Shown in pieces: positions 8,674-18,568 of a stretch of 40,781 bases of DNA; the stretch's first letter is position 1; the number at the start of each line of letters is the position of its first letter. A program made the position numbers and the translations under genes. A model generated the notes under the pieces. That model was not told where the DNA came from, ran no database searches, and saw nothing but the letters and a program-made list of their open reading frames with translations. The DNA lies in the IMG/VR virus record IMGVR_UViG_3300045963_000043, positions 1-40,781 of that record, one strand, 5' to 3'. This stretch comes from a virus.

Positions 8674-11532
8674 TTAAGGTGCTTGATGTGGTAGTAGTCC
8701 TGAACCTGAACGGATAAGTGCCTGACACATTGCGCACGAACCGCGATATTGAGTATGCACTGGCGTAACTTGTGGCTCATAGGAAGTCGCATAAAATCTA
8801 CCAGCGTGTTCACCAAGTCTCTTAACGTATTGAGAAAACTTTATATCTCCATCACTTAGATTACGCACACTCTCAGGGTCGCGCTTGAGTTTCTCTAAAT
8901 TACCTATACCTCCCCATACTGCCATTACTAGGTCTTCGGGTTTGCTTACGAGTCTACCATTGTCAGTATGTTGTCTTAGGTACTTCTCTACATAAACCAT
9001 CTGCTCAGTGCGACTCATTCGCGCAAGCGCTTCTGTCGATGTCCCTAAACCAGCAGCAGTCTCAGGCATGAACTGGATAAGACCTCTAGCACCTCCATAA
9101 TCACCAGTGTTAGTTATACTGGTGCTGAATGTACCTCCAGTCTCAAACGCCATCAAATCAGCCAACCACTGAGTAGGTATTTTTAAACTCTGAGCTACGC
9201 GGTGCAATTCCTGTCTAAATGGTTTATCTTGCGCTATAGTTTGGTATCCGTAATTCTTGTCAGGTGATGAGGAGTACGCATTTTTGTCAGCAGGTAGCGG
9301 CATATTCTTAATAGGGTTGCGCGCAGTATAGGAGGGAGTACCTACCGTACCATCATCACGCACAATCTGGTTATTTTGAATGTAAGCACCACTTAATGGA
9401 ACTGCGTTAGGTGGTATTCCATTAGGAGTGTTAGCGCCACGTCGAGCATTAAGACCGCGGTTTGCGTTATTGAGATTTTTTATACTCCAAGCAATTGGGT
9501 CTTCAGTCTTTTCATACCCTCCATAAAGGTCACTTCTAACTTCAAAGTGTAGGTGCGCACCTGTGCTAGCACCAGTATTTCCTGTCAAACCTATGACTTG
9601 CCCAGGAAGTACCTGTTGACCTTCTTTAACACTCATACTGTTAAGGTGCGCATAACGTAGAATCTTACCGTCAGGAGTGCGTATGTCTATAAAATTCCCG
9701 TACCCATTATCTGACATCGCAGACGCGATTACACCACCTATAGGAGCTATTAAGGGAGTGTTTGCAGCTACAGCAATGTCAATTCCAGCGTGTGGTTTAC
9801 CACCTCTGTCTGGAGTCCTATCAGATGAGAACGTGACATCTGTACCTGATTTAAAAGGTAGTGGGAGCTTAACATCCCCAACCTGCAATTCAGCAAGTTG
9901 GGGCATATTAAAATTTTGATTAGTTCCTCTATTGATAGATGCGTTAGCGGCTTCTCTGTTAGAACGTAAATTTTGTAAAGTTGTAGTATAGGCACTCTCA
10001 AGAACTTGACGTTTTTGAGGGTCACGCATCAACTCTTCTACTTTAGTCCAAGGATTAGATGTATCACGTAAAAGTTGGTCTACTTGCTTAACACGCGCTT
10101 GTGTTGCTTCTAACACAACTTTGTTATACTTCTCAACATCTTGCTGTGCTTTCTGAACTTCCGCAGGTACTCCTCCTTGTAACGCTTTCTGCATGTTTTG
10201 GACTGCTTGTTGAAGGTCAGCGACAACACTTATATTAAGAGATACATTAGGCATTTGAAATGCTTGCTGTATCCAACCAAGCCTTTCCTTTGCATCACCT
10301 TTGCCAATACCAGCGATGACTGTTGCAAGTGAACCAGCTTCTTTAGCAAGCTCTTGTTTCTTGCCTTGGTCTACAAGGTAGCTTTTACCAGCGTTGCTGA
10401 TAGCCTCTAAAGCGGGAACACCCTCAAATTGTTTGTCTAACTGAGCGCGTTCAACGCCAGAAGAGTTTAAGTAACGTGCAGTTAATGCATCAGCCATACC
10501 AGACTGTAGTTGAAATGCTTTGTCAGACTGTAACTCATTACGTCTAACTGCTTGTTGCATTTCTTGATTTTGTTTGAAATCATCTACTTGACGCTGATGA
10601 ACTTTAGCCAAGTCAAGAATAGGCTCGTACGCCGACCGTACAGGAGGAGAAAGAGTAGCAAGCCGCGCCATATTGAGCGAAGCGATTTGTTCAGGAGGCA
10701 TACCCCTCGTCTGTTCAATAAACGCATTTGTGTCATTTATTTCACGGAGGGTGCTCATTAATTTTGCACCAACCTCACTACCTTGTGCAGAAGACTTACC
10801 AAGCACAGTTAGAAACGCGTTAGTTGCGTACAACTTCTCACTGTTGGAGAGTTTGCTATTAACAAGTGAGTCTGTAAACACCTTCGTAATATTGTCTACT
10901 TTTATCTGACGCTCTTTAATGTCTGGTACTAGTTGTAAGTCTGCTAACTGAGTATCTAAGTTAAGCACTTGAGTTTTGACAAAGACTTCAGTTTGTGAGT
11001 CTTTAACTTTATCAGCTTCTTTGCGTAAAGCTGTAACAGATGTTTCAAAGCTCTGTTGCACAGGGGAGTATAAACGAAGTAACTGTGTCTGCAACTGCTG
11101 TGCGTCTACGCTACCAGAGTAACGCTTCGCGAGAGCTTCAACTTGCGATTGATAACCTATACCACCTTGGTCAGTTTTGTTAATGATATCTGGCGCGTTA
11201 GCTGCGAGTTTGTTAGACTCTAAAATGAACTCTTTTTCAGCAGCAGCCGCTTCTGCTTTCTTCTGTGCTTCAGCATAACCTAACCCAACTTTAGCAAGTT
11301 CAGTGATACCACCAATGATACCACCACTGGTTTGCTGTTGTACAACTACTTTACGTCCGACCGCTTCAGCATCTGCATTAGCGGCGGTACTGTTAATTCT
11401 TTGTGATTCGGCAACAGACTGACGAATACTGTTGAAAGAATCATTGGCGATATTAGGCACATCAAGCAACTTTGCATCTTGAATCTGTGTGTTGATAGGC
11501 TGGACTTGAAAATCACTCCCTATATACTTCAT
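8674..11532 (-). CDS. Virion protein with M23 endopeptidase and lytic transglycosylase domains
   Basis: A 952-residue protein. Residues 1-540 are helical and Gln/Ala rich. An M23-type zinc endopeptidase domain follows, with HAGID (His near residue 581, the HxxxD ligand pair) and HLHFE (near residue 660, the HxH ligands). After a linker comes an SLT-type lytic transglycosylase domain with a candidate catalytic glutamate in AFETGGTF near residue 796, followed by GARGLIQFMPETAAGLG, the usual second motif. The enzyme would cut both peptide cross-links and glycan strands to open the cell wall for DNA entry. Its position among internal virion genes points to a particle-borne ejection enzyme, not a free endolysin. 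The start at 11532 overlaps the upstream gene by four bases. Confidence 0.9.
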   Translation of the reverse strand: MKYIGSDFQVQPINTQIQDAKLLDVPNIANDSFNSIRQSVAESQRINSTAANADAEAVGRKVVVQQQTSGGIIGGITELAKVGLGYAEAQKKAEAAAAEKEFILESNKLAANAPDIINKTDQGGIGYQSQVEALAKRYSGSVDAQQLQTQLLRLYSPVQQSFETSVTALRKEADKVKDSQTEVFVKTQVLNLDTQLADLQLVPDIKERQIKVDNITKVFTDSLVNSKLSNSEKLYATNAFLTVLGKSSAQGSEVGAKLMSTLREINDTNAFIEQTRGMPPEQIASLNMARLATLSPPVRSAYEPILDLAKVHQRQVDDFKQNQEMQQAVRRNELQSDKAFQLQSGMADALTARYLNSSGVERAQLDKQFEGVPALEAISNAGKSYLVDQGKKQELAKEAGSLATVIAGIGKGDAKERLGWIQQAFQMPNVSLNISVVADLQQAVQNMQKALQGGVPAEVQKAQQDVEKYNKVVLEATQARVKQVDQLLRDTSNPWTKVEELMRDPQKRQVLESAYTTTLQNLRSNREAANASINRGTNQNFNMPQLAELQVGDVKLPLPFKSGTDVTFSSDRTPDRGGKPHAGIDIAVAANTPLIAPIGGVIASAMSDNGYGNFIDIRTPDGKILRYAHLNSMSVKEGQQVLPGQVIGLTGNTGASTGAHLHFEVRSDLYGGYEKTEDPIAWSIKNLNNANRGLNARRGANTPNGIPPNAVPLSGAYIQNNQIVRDDGTVGTPSYTARNPIKNMPLPADKNAYSSSPDKNYGYQTIAQDKPFRQELHRVAQSLKIPTQWLADLMAFETGGTFSTSITNTGDYGGARGLIQFMPETAAGLGTSTEALARMSRTEQMVYVEKYLRQHTDNGRLVSKPEDLVMAVWGGIGNLEKLKRDPESVRNLSDGDIKFSQYVKRLGEHAGRFYATSYEPQVTPVHTQYRGSCAMCQALIRSGSGLLPHQAP

Positions 11533-12599
11533 CCGAAATACCCTCCGTTTTGTGTATATTTATAACTAGGGTCGTACCGTGAGTCAGAAACTCTAAGTCC
11601 CACAGGCGCTGCGGGTTGAGTTGTAGCAGAAGATTGATTAGCGTTAAGAGTGTTGAAAATACTAGCACCAGCACCGACAATACTGCCAAGACTATCGAAA
11701 ATAGAATAGCTTCTATTACTTCGAGACACATCGGCGTTCTTGGCACTGGTAGCGCTTCTAATGTTTCCTTGTTGTGCATTAGCTAAGTTCTCATTTCCTA
11801 CGAGTTTGCGGTAAGACGATAGTTGGTCTATCTGTGAGTTAATACCCTGCATCTCTTGGGTGGTGCCAAAAAGAGAATCATTAGATGTGAAAGCATTACG
11901 CTGCATTGCATCACTAGCATTTAGTGAATTTTGCTGTGCAGATTGTTGATATGCTGCATTAGTATCACCAGTTTGTTTTGTCAGGTTGCCAAATCCTTCT
12001 AGTAAAGCAGCATACTGTTGCGCATAATCAAGCTGAACTGCTTGGTCACCTTCTGCACTCCTGAGGGTGTCGTATTGTTTAAGCACTTGCGCCGTCTCAT
12101 CGTTACGGTACATATCAGCCATCATTGGGTTTAGTGCCGCCATTATAGCAGCGCGTTGAGTTACTACACTACCAGCCAACTTATCATACGGCACACCCTG
12201 AATATCTATACCCCTAGCTTGTGCGGCTTGAGATAGAGAGTTTTGCTGAGAGTTGGTGCGGTCTACTTCACCTTTTGTTGCTGCCGTGTTGATGGCACTT
12301 TGAGCGCTGCTTATTTGTGTATTCTGAATAGCGCGTTGAGTGTGTGCGTCCATGCGTTGTATCTCAGCAGCAGACAGACTGGCGGCTAGTTGTGCCAATC
12401 GTTGCTGTGAGCCGAGTTCGAAATCCATAAAATTAGACTGTCGCTGTGCTTCCACATCCATCAATCTAATTCTTTCTTCGCGGTTGTTCGCTTCAATCTG
12501 CATTGAATTAGCGGCGTTTTGTGCAGAAGCGGCGTTAGCAGATTGGATAGCACCACCTACGGCGGATACTACCCCAATTATGGGTGCAATCATTCCCAT
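11529..12599 (-). CDS. Internal virion protein, gp14-like
   Basis: A 356-residue protein that begins with a short hydrophobic stretch (MGMIAPIIGVVSAVGGAIQS) followed by a long Ala/Gln/Asn-rich helical region and a flexible Ser/Asn-rich C-terminus ending in tyrosines. This composition and its place between the tail-tube genes and the peptidoglycan-cleaving virion protein match the small internal core proteins of T7-like phages (T7 gp14), which form a pore in the outer membrane during ejection. No enzyme motif is visible. The end overlaps the next gene by four bases, showing tight co-translation. Confidence 0.7.
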   Translation of the reverse strand: MGMIAPIIGVVSAVGGAIQSANAASAQNAANSMQIEANNREERIRLMDVEAQRQSNFMDFELGSQQRLAQLAASLSAAEIQRMDAHTQRAIQNTQISSAQSAINTAATKGEVDRTNSQQNSLSQAAQARGIDIQGVPYDKLAGSVVTQRAAIMAALNPMMADMYRNDETAQVLKQYDTLRSAEGDQAVQLDYAQQYAALLEGFGNLTKQTGDTNAAYQQSAQQNSLNASDAMQRNAFTSNDSLFGTTQEMQGINSQIDQLSSYRKLVGNENLANAQQGNIRSATSAKNADVSRSNRSYSIFDSLGSIVGAGASIFNTLNANQSSATTQPAAPVGLRVSDSRYDPSYKYTQNGGYFG

Positions 12600-12602
12600 A
12601 CT

Positions 12603-13082
12603 TTAAGTACTCCCTGATAAGTATCTCTTACCTTTAAGCTTAGTCTCTATGTCAGCTTGTGTAAGTTTAAACGCGCCGTCGCTGTTGTTCCAAACGCTGA
12701 ACTGATAAGCGTATCCAATACCTTGCAGGAGTTCTTTGAACACCCAATACCCATCCTCGTCATCTTCAATGTGGTCAAATAGGCGTTCAGACGATAGTGA
12801 ATTGCCACTGTGTTGTAAATATAAGGTGACGTTAGCATCCATCTCTGACACAAACTTACCAACCAAATTGGCGTAATCTTGTGTCAATAGATTTACATCT
12901 GATGCAACATACCTTGTTCTGTCAGGTCTGTCTATAACAATGTAAACATGCTTAACACCCTTAATCCGTTGAAGGTATCCAACTTTCTGGTCTGCGTCTT
13001 CTGTACTGAGCGGAGATATATACCAACTAGGGTACGCATAACCAAATACAGAAATTGTGTTTGCGGAAGTAATTAGCGTCAT
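12603..13082 (-). CDS. Hypothetical virion-operon protein
   Basis: A 159-residue acidic protein located directly after the tail nozzle gene (four-base overlap) and before the gp14-like gene. It has alternating beta-like stretches (VKHVYIVIDRPDRTRYVAS, VTLYLQHSG) and a C-terminal helix, with no signal peptide and no family I recognise. The position suggests a minor tail or core component or an assembly factor. Nothing in the sequence decides between these. Confidence 0.6.
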   Translation of the reverse strand: MTLITSANTISVFGYAYPSWYISPLSTEDADQKVGYLQRIKGVKHVYIVIDRPDRTRYVASDVNLLTQDYANLVGKFVSEMDANVTLYLQHSGNSLSSERLFDHIEDDEDGYWVFKELLQGIGYAYQFSVWNNSDGAFKLTQADIETKLKGKRYLSGST

Positions 13083-16000
13083 GGTACAGCCACCACAATT
13101 ATGGTTGGTTTTAAAGGTACGGAATTAGCGTTGTACACAGTAGTTAGATGTGCTTCATTTTGCGCATTGAAGTTGATGGTTACTGTAACCACACCTTTAT
13201 ATAACCCGTTTGGTTGTAGTATACCTAGAGTAGTCCTGTCTGCTGGATTGCCATTAGTCAAGCTGTAAGTGAAGGGTATAACACCATCATTTATGAACCT
13301 AACAAATGCTCTATTAAATTCAATAGGGCTACTTGTACTCCACAGTTCTATATTTAAAGACCAAGACGTAAATGGTTTTCCTGTTGTGTCCGCTACAACT
13401 CGCAGTTCACTTATACGGAGTGTGGTGTCGTTGACTCTAGAGAAGCTGTTGAAGAATGTAAACCCGTCATTTTTAGAAATAGGTTCTACGTCAACAGGTA
13501 ACGTACCCAGAGAAACAAGGTCGGCGTAGCTAGTGTAATCTGCACCAGTAATACTGAACGTAGTTAAATCTGCGTAATTAACTTGCAGCAGAGCATAACA
13601 TACAGTAAACTTTTCTGTACACACGTTAGCAGGTTCAATTACACCAAGAGAGGTGTCGCTCAATGACATCTTAACGTTATCTTCGTAACCTACAACACCA
13701 TAAAAAGACTCATCTAGTACTGGACTGAAATACAGAGTGCCATTTACTGGCGAAACTACTTGGATAAATCCGTCATCTAGTTTAAACCAGTCTGTATTAT
13801 ACCTTAATGGTACAAGATTTAAACGTACAAGTAAGTCTTCTACAGTAGAATCGTTGATGAAGTAGACTGGACTCTTATATTTTGATACTCCCAAATATGA
13901 GGGTATATTCTTTAAACAAGGTTCAACAAGTACAGCAGAACCGCCAACGAATACTTTGGCGAAGTCTACAAATTTACTAAACTCTGTTTTGATAATTTGA
14001 AAGTCGCACAATGCCTTACAGCAGAAGACAGCAGCGTTAGCAGATGTTGTCATTGCTGTAATGTTCCAGCCAATAGACGCACCCCACTCACTCCACACTT
14101 TCGAGTCTGTGTAATACACAAATAGTCTGCCATCATATAAGAACAACTTCTTATTAAAGTTATCATATAACATAAGAGCAGCGCTAGTAAACTTCTTAAC
14201 TTCTGGTCTAATAGCTACAGATACCTCACTTGCTCTATACTCATTTTGGAGTATGATTGACATATCATATACCCCTCCATTAGATAGAAACATGAGAGTG
14301 CTTTCTGTTGCAACCACGCAATCTTTACTTAAACACCCTACATTGGCAGACAATAACAAAGAGTTGACATTGGCATTAAACTGACCGTTAGAGTCTAGTA
14401 TAGTCCTATAAGTTGCTGTGTTAGTAAACACAAATAAATATTGCTGCCATTGTTGGACAGCAGTCGTGTTGTCTGACCTATCTAGTGGTATACGCACCTT
14501 GAACGGGTCTAGCAACTGATTAGATAAATCATCTGTGATTTGAAAATATCTGTAAGGACTCCCTTTAATCAGCTTATCATAAACAGCGCTCACAACAAAA
14601 GGTGAACCGACACCGCATAGACACAATCTGTTCTGATACAGTGCGCCAAATACTGGAAATTCACCGTTTAGGTAGTCAGCGTAATCTCCTATACCGTAAG
14701 CGGGAACGTAACTTCCATTGTCAAAGTTGAATTTATTAGGCAGTGCCGCAGTTCCGCACCACTTCGTCTCTGTGTTTACGAGAGTCACCAATACATCTTT
14801 ATCAACACCAATCGGAGTTTTAGCAGAGAAGCTTACGAATTTCTGCATACCTGCGGTTAAGTCAGGTGTAGAAGACTCTGCTGAGTGGGTATAATACGCT
14901 AAAGCAGCAACTGAAGCTGTACCGAGAGTATTGCGCGTAGCCTCCACATCGTCTACAAGTACTTGCAAATTAACAGGTAGTACTCCAGTATCTCTATTAA
15001 AGCGCAATTGACGCAATCGTATAAGAGACACTGAATCGTACGCGACTCTTTCTACAGTGGTCGTTAAACCATCTGCAATCGCAGAATGAGTACCACCATC
15101 AACGTAGATAAAAAGATCGCCTAATGCTCCTGAGTAGTTTGGCACGATAGACGTCAGCGCAATGTCATAGAAAACTTGTATTGCGCTGGTAGTTAACACC
15201 TTGACGTAATATACAGTAGTACTGTTTACTGTCGCTGGTAAAGTACCATTATTTGTTTTAAACCTAATAGGGTCTCCGTCAAAAAGATTATGTTGAGATA
15301 TTGTTATATTCGTAGCGGTTATAGCTGCAACGTTAAAATACAACTCGACTCTGTTTACAAACACCACCTTCTTTCGCAAGTTTAAATCAAAGTACACTTC
15401 AAATGAGTTAACTGTCAGTGACTTGGCATAATAAGTGTTATTCTCACTCAAAGGTATTGGAAGAGTATCAGTAGAGGTGAACCTTATAGGCTGACCAGTA
15501 GCAAACCCATGTGCAGTTATAGCTAAAAATATACCCTTATAGTCGATTGCAACATCTGTAAATGCTTTTGTGTTACGTGCACTTAGAGTTATAATTGTAG
15601 TTAATGCAGCATCAGAATACAACTCAATTACATCGTCTGTTATACGCTTTACATAATAGTAGTTACCACTCACTGTTCCAATTGGTACTGCACCTTCTGT
15701 ATTCCTGAAAGATATAATGTCAAAACTTTTTAGCTTGTGCTTAAGTATTTTTATCTGGTTACCAGTGACGTCTCTATCAGTGAAAGTTCGCTCATTTACA
15801 TTCGTTATTTCACCAAATGTGATGTAGAACTTTGACGGACTTGTGAAAGCGGTTGTTGATGGTACATAATTAGAGCCATCAGAAAAAGAATACTCCAGAG
15901 AAATCTTTGGCTGGTTGTCACTTTTGTATGTGTACAGTTCATTAAACTTCTCTGAATAGTACGCGAATATACCATATCTTGTGTTACTCGGTATCTCATC

Positions 16001-16705
16001 CGCAGTGATGGATGTTGGCAATTGTATATGCCTATCTTCGTCAGATGCACCAAAGCGTGATACTCTCTGGTAGAATGAATCACCGTACCAAATTAGACTT
16101 TCCGCCCACCACTGCCAATTAAAAGTTATTAGGTATACTTTGGAATTTTCATTAAACGTCACACTTGTAAGCGTGACAGTGTCAACAGAAAAAGATTTTG
16201 ACACAGCAGTTTTTACACCATCGATGTAACACACCGCATCAACGTAAGAGTTCACCCACTCTTTTCCTACTTTCAGTATGAGAGATGTGACTGTAGTGGG
16301 TACACTAATCTCATACTCCAATATCCTCAGTTGAATAGGTGCGTGGCGCTTTGTCAAAAACAGGACAGTGTTATCTTCTAAAGCTACAGCGTGAGGTAAT
16401 AGAAACAAGTCTCTGAATACAGAAGTCTTGTTCCAAATCAATGTAGATTCGTCACCAACCAAATCTAATACGCGCAACTCAAAACCAGACTTGCAAGCAA
16501 AGAACTGTTTACCAAGCTGCGTAATGAAGGAGTCTAATGACACTGGATAAGCAGAAGCAGTGTCTTTAAATACTGTTACTGTACCTTTGCGCTTTTGTAC
16601 TGCGCCGCTTATGTCAAAGTCCACATTCAAAAGAGACGGTGAATCATCTACTGGTAATACAGTAGAACCACTCAGTAAGTTTAACCCACCAAACTTGTTT
16701 TTCAT
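13079..16705 (-). CDS. Tail tubular protein B / tail nozzle, extended (gp12-like)
   Basis: A 1208-residue protein directly downstream of the gp11-like gene. The N-terminus (FGGLNLLSGSTVLPVDDSPSLLNVDFDISGAVQKRKGT) is the typical opening of T7 gp12-like nozzle proteins, including the D-x-D-x-S-G-A-V-x-K-R-x-G pattern. The middle contains NQLLDPFKVRIPLDRSDNT and WQQYLFVFTNTATYRT, common in this family. It is clearly longer than T7 gp12 (about 800 residues). The extra length includes at least three tandem beta modules between residues about 320 and 530, each with the pattern D-x-I-x-F...LP...T-x-Y-Y-V/A-K...F/I-x-V-Y-x-D. These may be surface-exposed domains for host contact. Confidence 0.88.
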   Translation of the reverse strand: MKNKFGGLNLLSGSTVLPVDDSPSLLNVDFDISGAVQKRKGTVTVFKDTASAYPVSLDSFITQLGKQFFACKSGFELRVLDLVGDESTLIWNKTSVFRDLFLLPHAVALEDNTVLFLTKRHAPIQLRILEYEISVPTTVTSLILKVGKEWVNSYVDAVCYIDGVKTAVSKSFSVDTVTLTSVTFNENSKVYLITFNWQWWAESLIWYGDSFYQRVSRFGASDEDRHIQLPTSITADEIPSNTRYGIFAYYSEKFNELYTYKSDNQPKISLEYSFSDGSNYVPSTTAFTSPSKFYITFGEITNVNERTFTDRDVTGNQIKILKHKLKSFDIISFRNTEGAVPIGTVSGNYYYVKRITDDVIELYSDAALTTIITLSARNTKAFTDVAIDYKGIFLAITAHGFATGQPIRFTSTDTLPIPLSENNTYYAKSLTVNSFEVYFDLNLRKKVVFVNRVELYFNVAAITATNITISQHNLFDGDPIRFKTNNGTLPATVNSTTVYYVKVLTTSAIQVFYDIALTSIVPNYSGALGDLFIYVDGGTHSAIADGLTTTVERVAYDSVSLIRLRQLRFNRDTGVLPVNLQVLVDDVEATRNTLGTASVAALAYYTHSAESSTPDLTAGMQKFVSFSAKTPIGVDKDVLVTLVNTETKWCGTAALPNKFNFDNGSYVPAYGIGDYADYLNGEFPVFGALYQNRLCLCGVGSPFVVSAVYDKLIKGSPYRYFQITDDLSNQLLDPFKVRIPLDRSDNTTAVQQWQQYLFVFTNTATYRTILDSNGQFNANVNSLLLSANVGCLSKDCVVATESTLMFLSNGGVYDMSIILQNEYRASEVSVAIRPEVKKFTSAALMLYDNFNKKLFLYDGRLFVYYTDSKVWSEWGASIGWNITAMTTSANAAVFCCKALCDFQIIKTEFSKFVDFAKVFVGGSAVLVEPCLKNIPSYLGVSKYKSPVYFINDSTVEDLLVRLNLVPLRYNTDWFKLDDGFIQVVSPVNGTLYFSPVLDESFYGVVGYEDNVKMSLSDTSLGVIEPANVCTEKFTVCYALLQVNYADLTTFSITGADYTSYADLVSLGTLPVDVEPISKNDGFTFFNSFSRVNDTTLRISELRVVADTTGKPFTSWSLNIELWSTSSPIEFNRAFVRFINDGVIPFTYSLTNGNPADRTTLGILQPNGLYKGVVTVTINFNAQNEAHLTTVYNANSVPLKPTIIVVAVP

Positions 16706-17334
16706 CTACCACCTCTGAACATATTTGGACGTTGTCTGTTAATACGTTGGTCTTTTGCAACTGCTCTAGCTAGTCGAACTGCGTAATCGCGCATAAATGC
16801 TTGATACCCTTCCAAGCTATCTAACATCTGCAGGCACAGCTTTGCCGACATTAGCTGCTCCATAAGACTTACGAAGTCTTCCGTGAGTGGTATGGTTGCA
16901 ACACTGCTATAAGTCGGCAAGACCAAGTAAGATATGTAAACAATCTTTATGAGTGCCTTATCTGGTGTGCTTGGAAGTGCGTAGAAATCTATGTGCGTGT
17001 TATCTTTTAGGAAGTATAAATTAACTGTACCTTCAATTGTCGAATCATATGATAGAATTTCATCTTCATACACAGCGACAAGTTTGCGTTGACTTAAAAA
17101 CACGTGTTCTACAGAACGATATTGTGGAACAAGCGCTCTGTTGCCGACCCACGAAGTCGGCGGAGATACAGTACGCAAAAAGCTCCACCCACATTCGTGA
17201 GTGAAGCTGTGGAAACAGTCTTTGAAGATTTTGTAAGCTCTTTGTTGTGAAGCAGTTGTAGCTGCTGCAGTCATGAACGGACGTTCTCCGATAGACAAAA
17301 GAGAATTGTTAATAAACTCTAGTTGAGTAGTCAC
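16702..17334 (-). CDS. Tail tubular protein A (gp11-like adaptor)
   Basis: A 210-residue protein with the usual gp11 features: an N-terminal helix with LEFINNSLLSIGERP, a central Trp-containing beta segment (ECGWSFLRT), and a C-terminal helical bundle ending in a basic tail (NRQRPNMFRGGR). In T7-like phages gp11 forms the ring that joins the portal to the nozzle. It lies between the KTSC gene and the nozzle gene, with four-base overlaps on both sides. No anomaly seen. Confidence 0.85.
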   Translation of the reverse strand: MTTQLEFINNSLLSIGERPFMTAAATTASQQRAYKIFKDCFHSFTHECGWSFLRTVSPPTSWVGNRALVPQYRSVEHVFLSQRKLVAVYEDEILSYDSTIEGTVNLYFLKDNTHIDFYALPSTPDKALIKIVYISYLVLPTYSSVATIPLTEDFVSLMEQLMSAKLCLQMLDSLEGYQAFMRDYAVRLARAVAKDQRINRQRPNMFRGGR

Positions 17335-17540
17335 AGCTTCTTACCTTCGTAATTTGCTTTTATCTTGTTAGCAAAGTACCCTCCAATAGACTGCGCTTTT
17401 CTCAGTGAACGTGCTACAGAAGGTGGTACATTTGAGTAACTGTAAGCCGCACCAGTTTTAAACTCGACCTCTAAAGTTTTAGAAGCCGAGTCATAACCGA
17501 CGGCTGCGATGTTACTTGATTTAACAGGCAGTCTTTTCAT
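17331..17540 (-). CDS. KTSC-domain protein
   Basis: A 69-residue protein when started at the ATG at 17540, which overlaps the capsid gene stop as TAATG. A longer start at 17567 lies inside the capsid gene and is less likely. It has the KTSC domain pattern: K-S-S-N-I-A-A-V-G-Y-D, then L-E-V-E-F-x-x-G-x-x-Y-x-Y-x-x-V-P, then a helix with G-x-Y-F. KTSC domains are small beta-rich domains found in phage and bacterial proteins and sometimes fused to lysyl-tRNA synthetase. Their role is unknown. Next to the capsid gene it may be a minor head protein or an assembly helper. Confidence 0.8.
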   Translation of the reverse strand: MKRLPVKSSNIAAVGYDSASKTLEVEFKTGAAYSYSNVPPSVARSLRKAQSIGGYFANKIKANYEGKKL

Positions 17541-18565
17541 TAGATTGCAGTGTGAACCAGAATACAATGGTCAGGTCTGTAAACGCGACAACCGTAAACG
17601 TGAGTGTTAACAATTGCGTCACCTTGCAACAGGTTTTCACGGCTCATCTCAGACTTAGGCATTTTCTGCATACCGAGACGTGCCCAACCTTTCTGCACCA
17701 ACATGCACGTTACAAACGGTTGTGCAACTTCATTACCTGTTTTGCCGCGTGGTAGACCACCAGAAACAAGACCTACGGGAGTATCTTGAGTTGGGAGGTA
17801 TGGAGAACCAACAACACCAGGAGTTGGCTGTCCAACAGCACCGTAACCGTTTATGTAACCGTTTAATGTATTAGCTCCAATTTGGGTGGTGCTTAAAACT
17901 GGAATACCGTAAAGGCTTCCAATAATACCATTGCTAACAGGAGAACCGTTAACAAAGTCAGAACTAACAAACTTGGATATGCCAAGTAAATCAGTGTATT
18001 GACCTTCAGAAACAATCCAGTAACGACCCATTTTTGGCGCTTTTGCTTCATTAAGTAGTTGCAAACCAGTTAAGATAGCAGCATCGTTGAGTGCAGCAGG
18101 GTCACCAGCAATAGTACCTGTGCTAGATACTACAATCTGCTGTGTCGTAGGAATAGATGCGCGAAGTGAAAGAAGTGCGTTATCTACATCGTTTGCGAGA
18201 GCGTATCCTGCTTCTTCAATGTAAGGGACGCGAAGAGAGTAGGCACTTTGTAAGTCAAGAATATCTTCAACCAAGAAAGAAGCTTCCTTGAATTTGTCGA
18301 CCTTGAGCTCCCAAATCTCATCTTGGAACGCTTGTAGACGTACGGCAGTTTCAGCCAGTTTGTCATAAATACCCATTCTACGAATAAGAGGGTATTTGAG
18401 GGTGTCTCCCTTTTTACCAATAAAACTTGTGAACTCAACTGCTTGCTTTAGAATTAGATTTGCATCTAGTTCTCTTTTCATTTCCGATTGCCACATCTTT
18501 GGGATGAAGTTCGGATTAGCAGCAACGTTCATGCTGCTGCCGTTATAAGGAGGTGGTAAAGCCAT
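17540..18565 (-). CDS. Major capsid protein
   Basis: A 341-residue protein directly after the scaffold gene. It shows the features of HK97-fold capsid proteins of podoviruses: an N-terminal arm (NPNFIPKMWQSEMKREL), a segment for E-loop or hexamer contacts (GDTLKYPLIRR), a helix with the FLVEDILDLQSAYSL pattern and an alanine-rich spine helix (EEAGYALANDVDNALLSL). A beta-rich C-terminus follows, containing WIVSEGQYTDLL and YGIPVLSTTQIG. No strong Shine-Dalgarno sequence is seen before the ATG at 18565. The scaffold gene stops only a few bases upstream, so translational coupling is likely. Confidence 0.88.
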   Translation of the reverse strand: MALPPPYNGSSMNVAANPNFIPKMWQSEMKRELDANLILKQAVEFTSFIGKKGDTLKYPLIRRMGIYDKLAETAVRLQAFQDEIWELKVDKFKEASFLVEDILDLQSAYSLRVPYIEEAGYALANDVDNALLSLRASIPTTQQIVVSSTGTIAGDPAALNDAAILTGLQLLNEAKAPKMGRYWIVSEGQYTDLLGISKFVSSDFVNGSPVSNGIIGSLYGIPVLSTTQIGANTLNGYINGYGAVGQPTPGVVGSPYLPTQDTPVGLVSGGLPRGKTGNEVAQPFVTCMLVQKGWARLGMQKMPKSEMSRENLLQGDAIVNTHVYGCRVYRPDHCILVHTAI

Positions 18566-18568
18566 AGG

